64,000 nucleotides of DNA from Flintibacter sp. KGMB00164 (GTDB lineage Bacteria; Bacillota; Clostridia; Oscillospirales; Oscillospiraceae): NCBI RefSeq assembly GCF_008727735.1, contig NZ_CP044227.1, forward strand, positions 1,426,001 through 1,490,000. The letters are read 5' to 3'. This document shows, in pieces, positions 24,373-33,332 of the stretch (positions within the stretch are counted from its first letter, which is position 1; the number at the start of each line of letters is the position of its first letter). The translations under genes and the position numbers were made by a program. The notes below the pieces were generated by a model, which did not search any database, was not told where the DNA came from, and was given only the letters and a program-made list of their open reading frames with translations.

Positions 24373-24441
24373 TCGCAAATACAACCGTCCAATCCTTGAA
24401 ATCTGGGTAATTGGGCAACGAGTCAAAGAGAGGGAAATCCA

Positions 24442-24723
24442 ATGTACGAAGACAAGATCCTGGTATGCAAAGAGTGCGGCAACGAGTTCACCTTTACCGC
24501 TGGTGAGCAGGAGTTTTACGCTGAGCGCGGCTTCCAGAACGAGCCCCAGCGCTGCAAAGCTTGCCGTGACGCCCGCAAGAACGCTGCCCGCGGCCCCCGT
24601 GAGTACTTCACTGCCACCTGCGCTGCCTGCGGCGGCGAGGCTCGCGTTCCTTTCGAGCCCAAGTCTGACCGTCCTGTCTACTGCAGCGAGTGCTTCGCCA
24701 AGATGCGCGAGCAGCAGGGCTAA
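24442..24723 (+). CDS. Zinc-ribbon protein
   Basis: 93-residue protein with four CxxC pairs (CKEC, CKAC, CAAC, CSEC), enough for two zinc sites. The first half has the pattern of the probable zinc-ribbon domain family (LVCKECGNEFTFTAGEQEFYAERGF...RCKACRDARK), and the second half matches the CxxC...RPVYCSEC motif of a second family. Such proteins are abundant and highly expressed in Clostridia, and the codon choice here (mostly GCT, CGC, CGT) also looks like a highly expressed gene. The role is unknown; nucleic acid binding is plausible. Confidence 0.85.
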   Translation: MYEDKILVCKECGNEFTFTAGEQEFYAERGFQNEPQRCKACRDARKNAARGPREYFTATCAACGGEARVPFEPKSDRPVYCSECFAKMREQQG

Positions 24724-24743
24724 TTTTTAGAACCAGGATAAAA

Positions 24744-24768
24744 GGGCGCCCAGCCGGGCGTCCTTTTT
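24744..24768 (+). terminator. Terminator of the zinc-ribbon gene
   Basis: GGGCGCCC (24744-24751), loop AGCC, GGGCGTCC (24756-24763), then five T; one G-U pair. Confidence 0.85.
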
Positions 24769-24892
24769 CTGTATTCAGGGAGAAAAATCGGGCTGTTTTT
24801 CAGCCGCAACTCCGGGTTGCGGAAGTTCCAGCCCAAGCTGGTAGTAATAGCAAAGCTGGTTTGCTAGGATAGGGCCGAAAGGAGGCGTGGGT

Positions 24893-25744
24893 ATGACGAC
24901 CGGAGAAATCATCCAAAGAGAGCGTACCCGCCTGGGCCTGTCCCAGGAAAAGCTGGCCGAGCAGGTGGGGGTGTCCCGCCAGGCGGTGAGCAAGTGGGAG
25001 CTGGGGGACGCAGTACCTGACACGGACAAGCTGGTTCCTTTGGCCCGGGCATTAGGAATCTCGGTAGACACTCTGTTGGACCACCACCCTCAGGAGACAG
25101 AGGAGACACCAAAAGAGATAGAGGAGAAAAAGCCGGGGTGGCTGGCCCTCCACTGGTACTGGATCGGGGTGCCCCTGAGCTTGTGGGGGGCGGCCCGGCT
25201 GATCCCAATGCTGTTTGCGGTCTGGTTCCTGCTGACGATGTCCCAGGCGTCCTCTGGTATCCTGTTGTATCTGCCATACCTTATCCTGTTCCTGACAGCG
25301 CTGGCGGGAGGTGTGCTGATAGTGATTCTGGGACGGCGTTCTGTCCGGCAAAGGTACGGCCTGAAACCCTTGATGCCGCCCCCCTGGAAGGGAGCGCGGG
25401 AGCTGATGGCTCGACGGTGGTACTGGCTGGGAGCCCTTCTGGCCGGTGCCAGTGTGCTGGGGGGCGTGTTGCGGGTGTCCGCTTCCCAAGCCCTCTATGA
25501 CCAGATAGAAACTGATCGGCAAAACCTGAATATGTATCAGGGAGACGCGTTGTGGGAGAAGCTCTACCAAATCCCGGAGGGGTATCTCAATGGAGATGGC
25601 TACTTACAGGCGGTTGCCCTGCGCAATCAGGGCCTCTTGATCTTGGTATTGGGTGTGGTTTTGGGCGCGGTGCTCTTTTTTCTGGGGCGCCGGATCGTTT
25701 GCCGCCGCTGGAAAGAAAACAAGGAAAAATCCATTGCAAAATAG
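24893..25744 (+). CDS. HTH (XRE) regulator with membrane domain
   Basis: 283 residues. The N-terminal XRE-type helix-turn-helix (residues 1-60, LGLSQEKLAEQVGVSRQAVSKWELG) is followed by a Glu-rich linker and four hydrophobic segments in the C-terminal half. This is a common Clostridial architecture: a DNA-binding domain tethered to the membrane. ATG 24893 follows GGAGG (24881-24885); GTG 24887 is too close. Two AAGCTGGT direct repeats (24835-24842 and 24853-24860) lie upstream and could be its own operator. A second protein of this type is encoded at 36485. Confidence 0.85.
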   Translation: MTTGEIIQRERTRLGLSQEKLAEQVGVSRQAVSKWELGDAVPDTDKLVPLARALGISVDTLLDHHPQETEETPKEIEEKKPGWLALHWYWIGVPLSLWGAARLIPMLFAVWFLLTMSQASSGILLYLPYLILFLTALAGGVLIVILGRRSVRQRYGLKPLMPPPWKGARELMARRWYWLGALLAGASVLGGVLRVSASQALYDQIETDRQNLNMYQGDALWEKLYQIPEGYLNGDGYLQAVALRNQGLLILVLGVVLGAVLFFLGRRIVCRRWKENKEKSIAK

Positions 25745-25762
25745 CGCGAGTTAGGATATACT
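25734..25762 (+). promoter_or_regulatory. Promoter of the DUF1858 gene
   Basis: TTGCAA (25734-25739), a 17-base spacer and TATACT (25757-25762). Confidence 0.75.
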
Positions 25763-25798
25763 ATCATCATCCTAATGACTAACTGGAGGAATCCTGCT

Positions 25799-26002
25799 AT
25801 GACCATTACTAAAGACACCATCATTGGTGATATTCTGAACATCGCCCCTCAGACTGCGCCCCTGTTCATGAACATCGGCATGCACTGCCTGGGCTGCCCC
25901 GCTTCCCGGGGTGAGACCGTGGAGCAGGCCTGCATGGTTCACGGGGTGGATCCCGACGAGCTGCTGGCCGCGGTCAACAAGATGATCGCCGAGGGCGAAT
26001 AA
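25799..26002 (+). CDS. DUF1858 protein
   Basis: 67-residue protein of the DUF1858 family. It has the typical start (TKDTIIGDILNIAPQTAPLFMNIGMHCLGCPAS) with a CxxC (Cys-Leu-Gly-Cys) and a third Cys in the EQACMVHG motif. These proteins are often small partners of hybrid-cluster or metal-containing proteins, and a redox or metal function is assumed, but unproven. ATG 25799 follows CTGGAGGA. It has a good promoter and its own terminator. Confidence 0.85.
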   Translation: MTITKDTIIGDILNIAPQTAPLFMNIGMHCLGCPASRGETVEQACMVHGVDPDELLAAVNKMIAEGE

Positions 26003-26019
26003 AACCAAGGAATGAAAGA

Positions 26020-26050
26020 TGGGGGCGGAGGGGTTCCGCCCCCATTTTTT
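26020..26050 (+). terminator. Terminator of the DUF1858 gene
   Basis: TGGGGGCGGA (26020-26029), loop GGGGT, TCCGCCCCCA (26035-26044), then six T. Confidence 0.92.
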
Positions 26051-26065
26051 GCGGAGGTACCCGGT

Positions 26066-26659
26066 ATGAAATTGGTGCTGTTCATGGGAAGCCCCAGGAA
26101 AAATGGCAATACCGCCGCCCTGGCGGCACCCTTCCTGGAGGAGTGCGGACAGTTGGGGGTCGAGGTAGAAACCGTTTGGCTTTATGACAAGACCATCTTG
26201 CCCTGTCTGGGCTGCAAGACCTGCCAGGACCGGATGGACGGCCTGGGCTGCGTGCGGGAAGACGATGTGCCTGACCTGTTCGGAGCTATGGAACGCAGCG
26301 ATACTATCGTTCTGGCCACCCCCATTTACGGTTGGTTCTGTACCGCACCCATGAAGGCTCTGATGGACCGGGCGGTATACGCCGGCACCAAAAATTACGG
26401 CCGGGTAAAGGGACCGTCCCTGCTCCGGGGTAAGAACCTTGCCACCATCGTCACCTGCGGTTATCCTCCGGAGAAGGGAGCTGACCTGTGGGAGGCTGGG
26501 CTGCGCCGGTGGTGCCGCCACAGCGGATTACATTGGCAGGGGATGCTCTATGGCCGGGATATGGGCCCCGGTGTCCCATTTTTAACAGAAGACAAGCTGG
26601 CCGCCGCCCGGGATTTTGCCCGGTCGCTTTCCCAAAAGGCCGGCGGGGAGGACTTATGA
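26066..26659 (+). CDS. Flavodoxin family / NADPH-dependent FMN reductase
   Basis: 197-residue flavoprotein of the NADPH-dependent FMN reductase group. GSPRKNGNTAALA (about 6-18) binds the FMN phosphate; CLGCKTC near residue 47 resembles the cysteine cluster of iron-sulfur flavoproteins, though the full motif is not certain. ATG 26066 follows GGAGG. It overlaps the following trmK start by four bases (ATGA), which suggests co-expression without an evident functional link. Confidence 0.85.
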   Translation: MKLVLFMGSPRKNGNTAALAAPFLEECGQLGVEVETVWLYDKTILPCLGCKTCQDRMDGLGCVREDDVPDLFGAMERSDTIVLATPIYGWFCTAPMKALMDRAVYAGTKNYGRVKGPSLLRGKNLATIVTCGYPPEKGADLWEAGLRRWCRHSGLHWQGMLYGRDMGPGVPFLTEDKLAAARDFARSLSQKAGGEDL

Positions 26660-27363
26660 AACAACATATCGAGCTCTCGCCCCGGCTGCGGCTGGCGGCT
26701 GATCTGGTGCCCCAGGGGGCGCGGCTGGCCGATGTGGGCACCGACCACGCCTATTTGCCCGCCTGCCTGCTGCTGGAGGGCAAGATCCCCTGGGCCATTG
26801 CCTCCGACCTGCGGAAGGGTCCGCTGGACCGTGCCCGTGAGACGGCCCGGCAGTATGGCTGCGGGGATAAGATGGCGTTCCGGCTGTGCAACGGCCTGGC
26901 AGGCATCCGTCCCGGTGAGGTAGACGCCATCGTCATCGCCGGGATGGGGGGCGAGACTATCGCCCAGATTCTGGAGGCCGCCCCTTGGGTTTTGGAGGAG
27001 AAGATTCCCCTGATCCTCCAGCCCATGAGCTCCCTGCCTGAGCTGCGGGAGTGGCTGGGCCAACATGGCTACGCCATTGCCAAGGAACAGCTGGCCCGGG
27101 AGGGGGAGACCCTGTATGTGGTGATGCGGGTGACGGCTGGAGAGATGGGTACTCAGACGCCCGGTCAGCTCTGGGCCGGACGGCAGAGCCGGGACCCCCT
27201 GCGGGGAGAATACCTGGATCATCTGACCCGGAAACTGCGCCGTGCCCTGGATGGCATGTCCAAAGGCAAAGGGGAGCAGATCCAGGCGCGGCGCCAGGCG
27301 CTGGAAGGCGTATATGAGGAAATGCTAGCAATGAAAGAGGAGTGGCAGCAATGGCAACTGTAA
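26656..27363 (+). CDS. trmK: tRNA (adenine(22)-N(1))-methyltransferase
   Basis: 235-residue SAM-dependent methyltransferase of the TrmK family, which makes m1A at position 22 of tRNA. The SAM motif is RLADVGTDHAYLP near the N-terminus, and VIAGMGGETI and LILQPMSS are further family segments. A helical C-terminal domain follows. ATG 26656 follows GGGGAGGA. It is adjacent to the Nif3-like gene, as in many Firmicutes. Confidence 0.92.
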   Translation: MKQHIELSPRLRLAADLVPQGARLADVGTDHAYLPACLLLEGKIPWAIASDLRKGPLDRARETARQYGCGDKMAFRLCNGLAGIRPGEVDAIVIAGMGGETIAQILEAAPWVLEEKIPLILQPMSSLPELREWLGQHGYAIAKEQLAREGETLYVVMRVTAGEMGTQTPGQLWAGRQSRDPLRGEYLDHLTRKLRRALDGMSKGKGEQIQARRQALEGVYEEMLAMKEEWQQWQL

Positions 27364-28148
27364 AGGATATTTACTGTGCAATGGATGAGTGGGCCCCCTT
27401 TGAGACCCAGATGGATTTTGACAATGCCGGTTTTCTGGTGGGCCGGGGAGAAGCTAAGGCAGACAAGATTCTGGTGGCGCTGGATATCACCCAGGAGGTG
27501 GTGGAGGAGGCGGCCAAGCTGGGCTGTCAGCTCATTGTGTCCCACCACCCGGTGATCTTCCACCCGGTCAAGGCGGTCACCGATGAGAGCGTCACCGGGC
27601 GCACCCTGTTGGCTCTGACGGAGGCGAAAATCGCCGCCATCTGCTGCCACACCAATCTGGACGCTGCCCAGGACGGGGTGAACGACTGTTTGGCCCAGGC
27701 GCTGGGTCTTCAGGAGGTCACCCAGCTCCACCCCGATGGAGTGGACCGGGCGGGCCGCACCTACGGCATCGGCCGGGTGGGGATGTGCCACCAGCCCGGC
27801 ATGAGCGCGGCGGACTACGCCGGCCGGGTCAAGCTGCTGCTGGGCGCAGCGGGAGTGCGGTACACCGATGGAGGCCGCCCGGTACGCCGTGTGGCAGTGG
27901 GCGGCGGCGCCTGCGGCTCCATGCTGGCCGATGCGGTGGCCATGGGCTGTGACACCTTCGTCACTGCCGATGTGAAGTATGACCAGTTCCTGGAGGCCCG
28001 GGCGCTGGGCGTCAACCTGCTGGACGCCGGCCACTACGCCACCGAGAACGTGATCTGCGACCGGGTGGCTCAGTACCTGTCCCAGCGCTTTCCTGAGGTA
28101 AGCGTGCTGGTCTCCCACCGGCACAAGGAAGCCTGCGCCTGCGTGTAA
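27351..28148 (+). CDS. Nif3-like dinuclear metal centre protein
   Basis: 265-residue member of the Nif3/YqfO family. It contains the metal-binding segments VSHHPVIFHP, CCHTNLDAA and AGHYATEN. It lacks the PII-like insert of longer YqfO proteins. The function is unsettled (GTP cyclohydrolase 1 type 2 is a frequent but unproven label). The trmK-Nif3 order is conserved in Firmicutes. The ATG at 27351 follows AGAGGAG and overlaps the end of trmK by 13 bases. Confidence 0.9.
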   Translation: MATVKDIYCAMDEWAPFETQMDFDNAGFLVGRGEAKADKILVALDITQEVVEEAAKLGCQLIVSHHPVIFHPVKAVTDESVTGRTLLALTEAKIAAICCHTNLDAAQDGVNDCLAQALGLQEVTQLHPDGVDRAGRTYGIGRVGMCHQPGMSAADYAGRVKLLLGAAGVRYTDGGRPVRRVAVGGGACGSMLADAVAMGCDTFVTADVKYDQFLEARALGVNLLDAGHYATENVICDRVAQYLSQRFPEVSVLVSHRHKEACACV

Positions 28149-28182
28149 GGAGGAAAAAACAGGGGAAAATTGTACCCTTGCC

Positions 28183-28211
28183 TTGTGCATTGGTGCTGCC
28201 TGTGCTAAAAT
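28183..28211 (+). promoter_or_regulatory. ddl promoter
   Basis: TTGTGC (28183-28188), a 17-base spacer and TAAAAT (28206-28211). Confidence 0.65.
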
Positions 28212-28277
28212 AAAACATTAGCGTGTAGAATATACCAACACGGATCTTTGATCGCTGATATAGAGGTGTCGTTAAGG

Positions 28278-29327
28278 ATGAAAATAGTGGTATTGGCCGG
28301 CGGCCTGAGCCCCGAGCGCAACGTATCCCTGTCCTCCGGAGCCATGGTGTGCGAGGCCCTGCGCTCCAAGGGACACAAGGTGGCCCTGATGGACCTGTTC
28401 TTTGGCGTGGAGGGGACCGACCGCACGGTGGACCCCTTTGAGGCCCCCATTCCCCAGGCCTTTAAAAAGGTTAGCCCCGAGGCTCCCGACCTGGTTCAGG
28501 TGCGGGCGAGCCGGAAGGATACCAGCCCCTCCGCCATTGGGCAGGGTGTGCTGGAGCTGTGTGCCCAGGCTGACGTTGTCTATCTGGCCCTCCACGGGGC
28601 CTGCGGAGAGGACGGCCGCATTCAGGCCACCCTGGATCTGCTGGGCGTTCCTTATACCGGTTCGGGCTGCCTGGGTTCGGCCATCGCTATGGATAAGGAT
28701 ATGACCAAGCGTCTGGTGGCCCACAAGGTGCGCACCCCCAGCTGGTGTACTGTCACTGTGACGGAGGAGAACCTGGAGCAGCTCATGGAAGAGACCAAGC
28801 TGCCTGTGGTGGTCAAACCCATCGCCAGCGGCTCCTCCATCGGCGTGACCATCGCCCACACCAAGGACGATCTGCGCCGTGGTCTGGAGGAGAGCATCCG
28901 CCTGGGCGGCCGCACCGTACTGGAGCAGTATGTAAAGGGCCGTGAGATCCAGGTGGCGGTACTCAACGGAAAGGCTCTTCCATCCATTGAGATCATTCCC
29001 CAGGCCGATTTCTACGACTACGCCAACAAGTACCAGCCCGGCGCCGCCCGGGAGGTATGCCCCGCTGAGATCCCCCCGGAGTGGGAGAAGAAGGTAGGGG
29101 ATGCGGCGGTGGCCGTGTTTGAGGAACTGGGTCTGGCTGTGTATTCCCGTGCCGACTTCATCGTCACCGAGGACGGAGAGGCCTACTTCCTGGAGATCAA
29201 CACCCTGCCCGGCATGACTCCCACCAGCCTGGTGCCCCAGGAGGCGGCAGCAGTGGGCATGGACTATGCCACCCTGTGTGAGACCATTGTGGCCTCCTCC
29301 CTGAAGGCCCGCAAGGAAGGAGCATAA
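28278..29327 (+). CDS. ddl: D-alanine--D-alanine ligase
   Basis: 349-residue ATP-grasp enzyme making the D-Ala-D-Ala dipeptide. Typical segments are VVLAGGLSPERNVSLSSG, LHGACGEDG, GSGCLGSAIAMDKDMTK, KPIASGSSIGV and FLEINTLPGMTPTSL. The active-site loop has FYDYANKY, the Tyr form expected for D-Ala rather than D-Lac ligases. The start is ATG 28278; a short extra N-terminal frame is open upstream but starts before any ribosome binding site. murF follows after 4 bases. Confidence 0.95.
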   Translation: MKIVVLAGGLSPERNVSLSSGAMVCEALRSKGHKVALMDLFFGVEGTDRTVDPFEAPIPQAFKKVSPEAPDLVQVRASRKDTSPSAIGQGVLELCAQADVVYLALHGACGEDGRIQATLDLLGVPYTGSGCLGSAIAMDKDMTKRLVAHKVRTPSWCTVTVTEENLEQLMEETKLPVVVKPIASGSSIGVTIAHTKDDLRRGLEESIRLGGRTVLEQYVKGREIQVAVLNGKALPSIEIIPQADFYDYANKYQPGAAREVCPAEIPPEWEKKVGDAAVAVFEELGLAVYSRADFIVTEDGEAYFLEINTLPGMTPTSLVPQEAAAVGMDYATLCETIVASSLKARKEGA

Positions 29328-29331
29328 CCGT

Positions 29332-30717
29332 ATGGAGACCATCACTGTTGGCCAACTGCTGGAGGCGGTACACGGCACGCTGCTGGGCGGCTCCCAGGAC
29401 ATGGAATTGACCGTGAGCGGGGTGGATACCGACAGCCGGGACATCCATCCCGGCTCCCTGTTCATCCCCCTGGTGGGGGAGCGGTTTGACGGCCACGCCT
29501 ATATCACCTCCGCCCTGGAGGCGGGGGCTGCAGGCTGTCTCACCGCCCGTGTGCGTACCGATTACCGGGAGGACAAGTTCTACATCCAGGTGGGCAACAC
29601 CGAACGGGCCCTGCGGGACCTGGCCGCCTGGTATAAAGACCGCTTTCAGATCCCCTTTGTGGGCATCACCGGCAGCGTGGGCAAGACCACAGCCAAGGAT
29701 ATGATCGCGGCGGTGCTTTCCGTCAAGTACAAGGTGCTGAAGACGGAGGGCAACTTTAATAACAACATTGGCCTGCCCCTGACCCTGCTGCGTCTGGACC
29801 ATACCCACCAGGTGGGCGTGCTGGAGATGGGCATGGATAAGCCGGGGGAGATCGACTACCTCAGCGATATCGTGCGACCCGAGGTGGGAGTCATCACCAA
29901 CATTGGCGACGCCCACATCGAAAAGCTGGGCAGCCGGGAGAACATCTTCAAGGCCAAGTGCGAGCTGCTGCCCAACATCCGCAAGGAGGGCGGCCTGGTA
30001 GTGCTCAACGCCGACGATCCCATGCTTACCACCCTGCGGGGCAATACTCCGGTGCAGGCGGTGTTCTGCGGCAAGGCGGAAGATGCCGACTACCGGGCTC
30101 AGGTTACCGGCGGCGACGGAGTCAGCCACATCCACTGCCACATTACCACTCCTAAAATGGAGCGGGATGTCAAGATCCCTGCCCTGGGAGAGCACATGAT
30201 CTATCCCACCCTCATCGCTGCGGCGGTGGGCGAGCACTTTGGTCTCACCCCCGACGAGATCGAGGACGGTATTGCCCGTTTTGTCCCTACCCGCATGCGG
30301 ATGAACGTGATCCAGCGGGAGGGGGAGATCACCATTCTGGATGACTCCTACAACGCCAATCCCCAGTCCATGCGGGCGGCCATCAGCGTGCTGGCCGACA
30401 CCCACAGCAGCTGGAAGGTGGCCATTCTGGGCGATATGTTTGAGCTTGGGCCCTATGCGCCCGCGCTCCACGCCGGAGTAGGGGACTACTTGGGCAAGCG
30501 GGGCATTGACTGCCTGGTAGCGGTAGGCAAGCTGTCTGAGCATATGGCTCAGGGGGCACGGGAGGCAGGGGTGCCTATGGTCTACTCCTGTGCAGACAAG
30601 GAGGCGGCCAAGGTCGTGCTGCCTCAGGTGGTGCGCCCGGACAGTACCATTCTGGTGAAGGCCTCCCGGGGCATGGCTCTGGAGGAGCTCACCGCTCAGC
30701 TGCTTACCCTTTGCTGA
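29332..30717 (+). CDS. murF: UDP-MurNAc-tripeptide--D-Ala-D-Ala ligase
   Basis: 461-residue Mur ligase that attaches D-Ala-D-Ala to the muropeptide, directly using the Ddl product. The N-terminal domain has SGVDTDSRDI, the P-loop is GITGSVGKTTAKD, and the C-terminal domain has ILDDSYNANPQSMRAAI and ILGDMFELG. It follows ddl by 4 bases with AAGGAG overlapping the ddl end, a common Firmicute arrangement. Confidence 0.96.
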   Translation: METITVGQLLEAVHGTLLGGSQDMELTVSGVDTDSRDIHPGSLFIPLVGERFDGHAYITSALEAGAAGCLTARVRTDYREDKFYIQVGNTERALRDLAAWYKDRFQIPFVGITGSVGKTTAKDMIAAVLSVKYKVLKTEGNFNNNIGLPLTLLRLDHTHQVGVLEMGMDKPGEIDYLSDIVRPEVGVITNIGDAHIEKLGSRENIFKAKCELLPNIRKEGGLVVLNADDPMLTTLRGNTPVQAVFCGKAEDADYRAQVTGGDGVSHIHCHITTPKMERDVKIPALGEHMIYPTLIAAAVGEHFGLTPDEIEDGIARFVPTRMRMNVIQREGEITILDDSYNANPQSMRAAISVLADTHSSWKVAILGDMFELGPYAPALHAGVGDYLGKRGIDCLVAVGKLSEHMAQGAREAGVPMVYSCADKEAAKVVLPQVVRPDSTILVKASRGMALEELTAQLLTLC

Positions 30718-30746
30718 AGAGAGAATAAACCACGTAAGAGGACGTT

Positions 30747-32669
30747 ATGATCGATATTTCCGTATCCAATCTGGTCAAAGAATTTGAGGTTGGAAATAAA
30801 ATATTGAATGGCCTGACCTTCCAGGTGGACACGGGGGAGCGGGTTGGTCTGCTGGGGCCCAACGGCTGCGGCAAGACCACCCTGCTCCGCATCCTCACCG
30901 GGGTCATGGACTACGACGAGGGAGATGTGGTGCTGGCCCCTGGAAAGCGGCTGGGCCTCATCTCCCAGATCCCTGTTTACCCTGTGGGTTATACCGTGGA
31001 GGACGTACTGGCCACCGCCTTCGAGCCTCTGCACCGCATGGAGGGGGAGATGACCCAGTTGGCCACAGAGATGGCCCAGGGGAACACCGACCCGGCGGTG
31101 ATGAGCCGGTACGATAAGCTCACTGCCGCCTTTGAGGCCGCTGGAGGCTACGACACCCAGACCAAGACCAACAAGGTGTGTAATGGCCTGTCCATTCCCC
31201 AGGCCATGCGGGAGCAGCTCTTCGACAAACTCTCCGGCGGAGAGAAGACCCGGGTGAACCTGGCCCGCCTCATTCTGGAGGACACCGACATCCTCCTGCT
31301 GGACGAGCCCACCAACCACCTGGATCTGCGGGCCACCGAGTGGCTGGAGGAGTATCTGGAGAAATTCAAGGGCACCGTGCTCACCGTCTCCCATGACCGC
31401 TACTTTTTGGACAAGGTGGTGGACCGGATCATTGAGATCCAGGAGGGCAAAGCGGAATTTTACTCCGGCAACTACAGCTTCTACGCCGTGGAGAAGGAGC
31501 GGCGTTACGAGGAAAAGCTCAAGCAGTATGAGAAGGAGCAGGCCAAGATCCAGCAGCTGGAGAAGGCCGCCGAGCAGCTGCGTACCTGGGCCTACTCGGG
31601 CATGGACAAGACCTTTAAGCGGGCCCAGTCCATGGAGAAGCGAATCGAGCGCATGCGGGTCACCGACCGCCCCAAAAAGGAGCGGAAGATGGAGGTGCGC
31701 TTTGGGGAGCGGGAGTTCCGGGGAGACGAGGTACTCACCATCAAGAACCTGAAAAAATCCTTCGGAGACCGTACCCTTTTTTCCGATGTAAGCTTGGAGG
31801 TAGCCGGGGGCGAGCGCATCGCCCTGCTGGGAGACAACGGTACCGGTAAGTCCACCCTCATTAAAATTTTGATGGGGGAGGAGGAGCCCGACAGCGGAAA
31901 GCTCCGCATGGGCCCCACCGTAAAGATCGGTTATCTGCCTCAGATCATCCACTTCAGCCATCCGGAGCGCAGCCTGGTGGACACCATGCTCTACGACCTG
32001 GACTGTACCGCTCAGACTGCCCGAAACCGGTTGGCCGCCTTTAAATTCCGGGGAGAGGACGTGTTCAAGCCTGTTTCCGCCCTGTCCGGCGGCGAGCAGA
32101 GCCGCCTGCGGCTGTGTATGCTCATGGACGCGAAGATCAATCTGCTCATCCTGGACGAGCCCACCAACCATCTGGATATTCAGAGCCGGGAATGGATTGA
32201 GGAGGCGGTGGAGGAGTACGAGGGCAACCTGCTCTTTGTCTCCCACGACCGCTACTTTATCGAACGCTTTGCCAGCCGCATCTGGCTGCTGGAGGACGGA
32301 CGCATTACCGACTTCAAGGGCACCTACGAGGAATTCCAGGCCGCTCGGGCTAGGGGTCAGTTCAGCAAAGCAGCGCCTGCCGCACCGGTACAGGCAGCCA
32401 AGGCTCCGGCAGAAAAGAAGGAGAAGCCCAAGCGCCCCGGCGGTACCAAAATGCTGGAAAAAGAGGTGGCCGCCGCCGAGCGGGCTGTGGGCAAGGCGGA
32501 GGAGCAGATGTATGACCTCACCCAGCAGATGGAGGAGGCCGCCGCCGACTATTTGAAGCTCCAGGAGCTTTACGAACAAAAAGAAGCCCTGGAGGAGGAA
32601 ATTTTAAAGCTCTATGGCCGTTGGGAGGAACTGTCCGCCCAATTGGAAGAGGCCCGGGGCGAAGGATAA
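30747..32669 (+). CDS. ABC-F family ATPase
   Basis: 640-residue cytoplasmic protein with two ABC domains and no membrane part. Walker A motifs are GPNGCGKTT and GDNGTGKST; signatures are LSGGEKTR and LSGGEQSRLRL; Walker B is LLDEPTNHLDL and LILDEPTNHLDI. A charged linker of about 80 residues separates the domains, and a coiled-coil tail (about 555-640) ends the protein. ABC-F proteins rescue or regulate ribosomes; some give antibiotic resistance. The subtype (Uup-, YdiF- or EttA-like) was not settled, and the C-terminal coil fits the Uup/YdiF type. Confidence 0.93.
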   Translation: MIDISVSNLVKEFEVGNKILNGLTFQVDTGERVGLLGPNGCGKTTLLRILTGVMDYDEGDVVLAPGKRLGLISQIPVYPVGYTVEDVLATAFEPLHRMEGEMTQLATEMAQGNTDPAVMSRYDKLTAAFEAAGGYDTQTKTNKVCNGLSIPQAMREQLFDKLSGGEKTRVNLARLILEDTDILLLDEPTNHLDLRATEWLEEYLEKFKGTVLTVSHDRYFLDKVVDRIIEIQEGKAEFYSGNYSFYAVEKERRYEEKLKQYEKEQAKIQQLEKAAEQLRTWAYSGMDKTFKRAQSMEKRIERMRVTDRPKKERKMEVRFGEREFRGDEVLTIKNLKKSFGDRTLFSDVSLEVAGGERIALLGDNGTGKSTLIKILMGEEEPDSGKLRMGPTVKIGYLPQIIHFSHPERSLVDTMLYDLDCTAQTARNRLAAFKFRGEDVFKPVSALSGGEQSRLRLCMLMDAKINLLILDEPTNHLDIQSREWIEEAVEEYEGNLLFVSHDRYFIERFASRIWLLEDGRITDFKGTYEEFQAARARGQFSKAAPAAPVQAAKAPAEKKEKPKRPGGTKMLEKEVAAAERAVGKAEEQMYDLTQQMEEAAADYLKLQELYEQKEALEEEILKLYGRWEELSAQLEEARGEG

Positions 32670-32688
32670 CCAGAGGGGAGGCCCACCT

Positions 32689-33306
32689 ATGGCAGGATAC
32701 CGTGGAAAGCAGCCGCGGCGATGGCTCAAGATACTGCTGGCCCTGGTACTGGCAGGAATCTTGTGTTTTGCGGGACTGTTTGGCGCGGTGATGTACGGGG
32801 CCTACGACCATGTGTCGGGGGACCCCAAGGTGATGATCATTTTGGGCTGCCGGGTGATGCCCGGGGGCGAGCCTTCTATTCTGCTCCAGGATAGGCTGGA
32901 CACCGCTCTGGACTATTTGGACGACCACCCGGATATAACTGTGGTAGTGTCCGGAGGACAGGGGAGCAATGAGCCCACCTCCGAGGCCGCCTGCATGGCG
33001 GACTATCTGGAGGAACACGGGGTAGACGCTGACCAGATCCTGCTGGAGGATGAGTCCAGCAATACCAAAGAAAATCTCATCTACTCCCGGGAACTGCTGG
33101 AAGAGCAGGGTGTGGATGTGGGGGAGGATGGGGTGCTGGTGGTGTCCAATGGCTTCCACCTCACCCGGTCCAGGATGCTGGCCGAGCGCTTTGGCTACGG
33201 TCACGTCTCCACCCTGGCCGCTCCCACCAGCCACATCCCCTCCCGCATCCAGATGTACATTCGGGAGCCTTTGGCTCTGGTGAAGTCTTTCTTCCTGGAC
33301 AAGTAG
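32689..33306 (+). CDS. YdcF family (DUF218) membrane protein
   Basis: 205-residue protein with one N-terminal membrane helix (about 11-32) and an extracytoplasmic DUF218 domain with IILGCRVMPGG, VVVSGGQGSNE, SNTKENLIYS and VSNGFHLTRS. ElyC/SanA relatives act in envelope homeostasis; the substrate is unknown. ATG 32689 follows AGGGGAGG. The gene is close to both neighbours but has no evident functional tie to them. Confidence 0.88.
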   Translation: MAGYRGKQPRRWLKILLALVLAGILCFAGLFGAVMYGAYDHVSGDPKVMIILGCRVMPGGEPSILLQDRLDTALDYLDDHPDITVVVSGGQGSNEPTSEAACMADYLEEHGVDADQILLEDESSNTKENLIYSRELLEEQGVDVGEDGVLVVSNGFHLTRSRMLAERFGYGHVSTLAAPTSHIPSRIQMYIREPLALVKSFFLDK

Positions 33307-33332
33307 GAGCTAGAAGTTAGGAGATCGAAGCT

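Noticed and set aside
30696-32579. 627-codon minus-strand open frame
   Set aside because: Antisense to the ABC-F ATPase with all its motifs on the plus strand.
33300-33332. Imperfect direct repeats GGAGCTAGAAGTTAGGAG before prfA
   Set aside because: Too short and explained by the ribosome binding site region.
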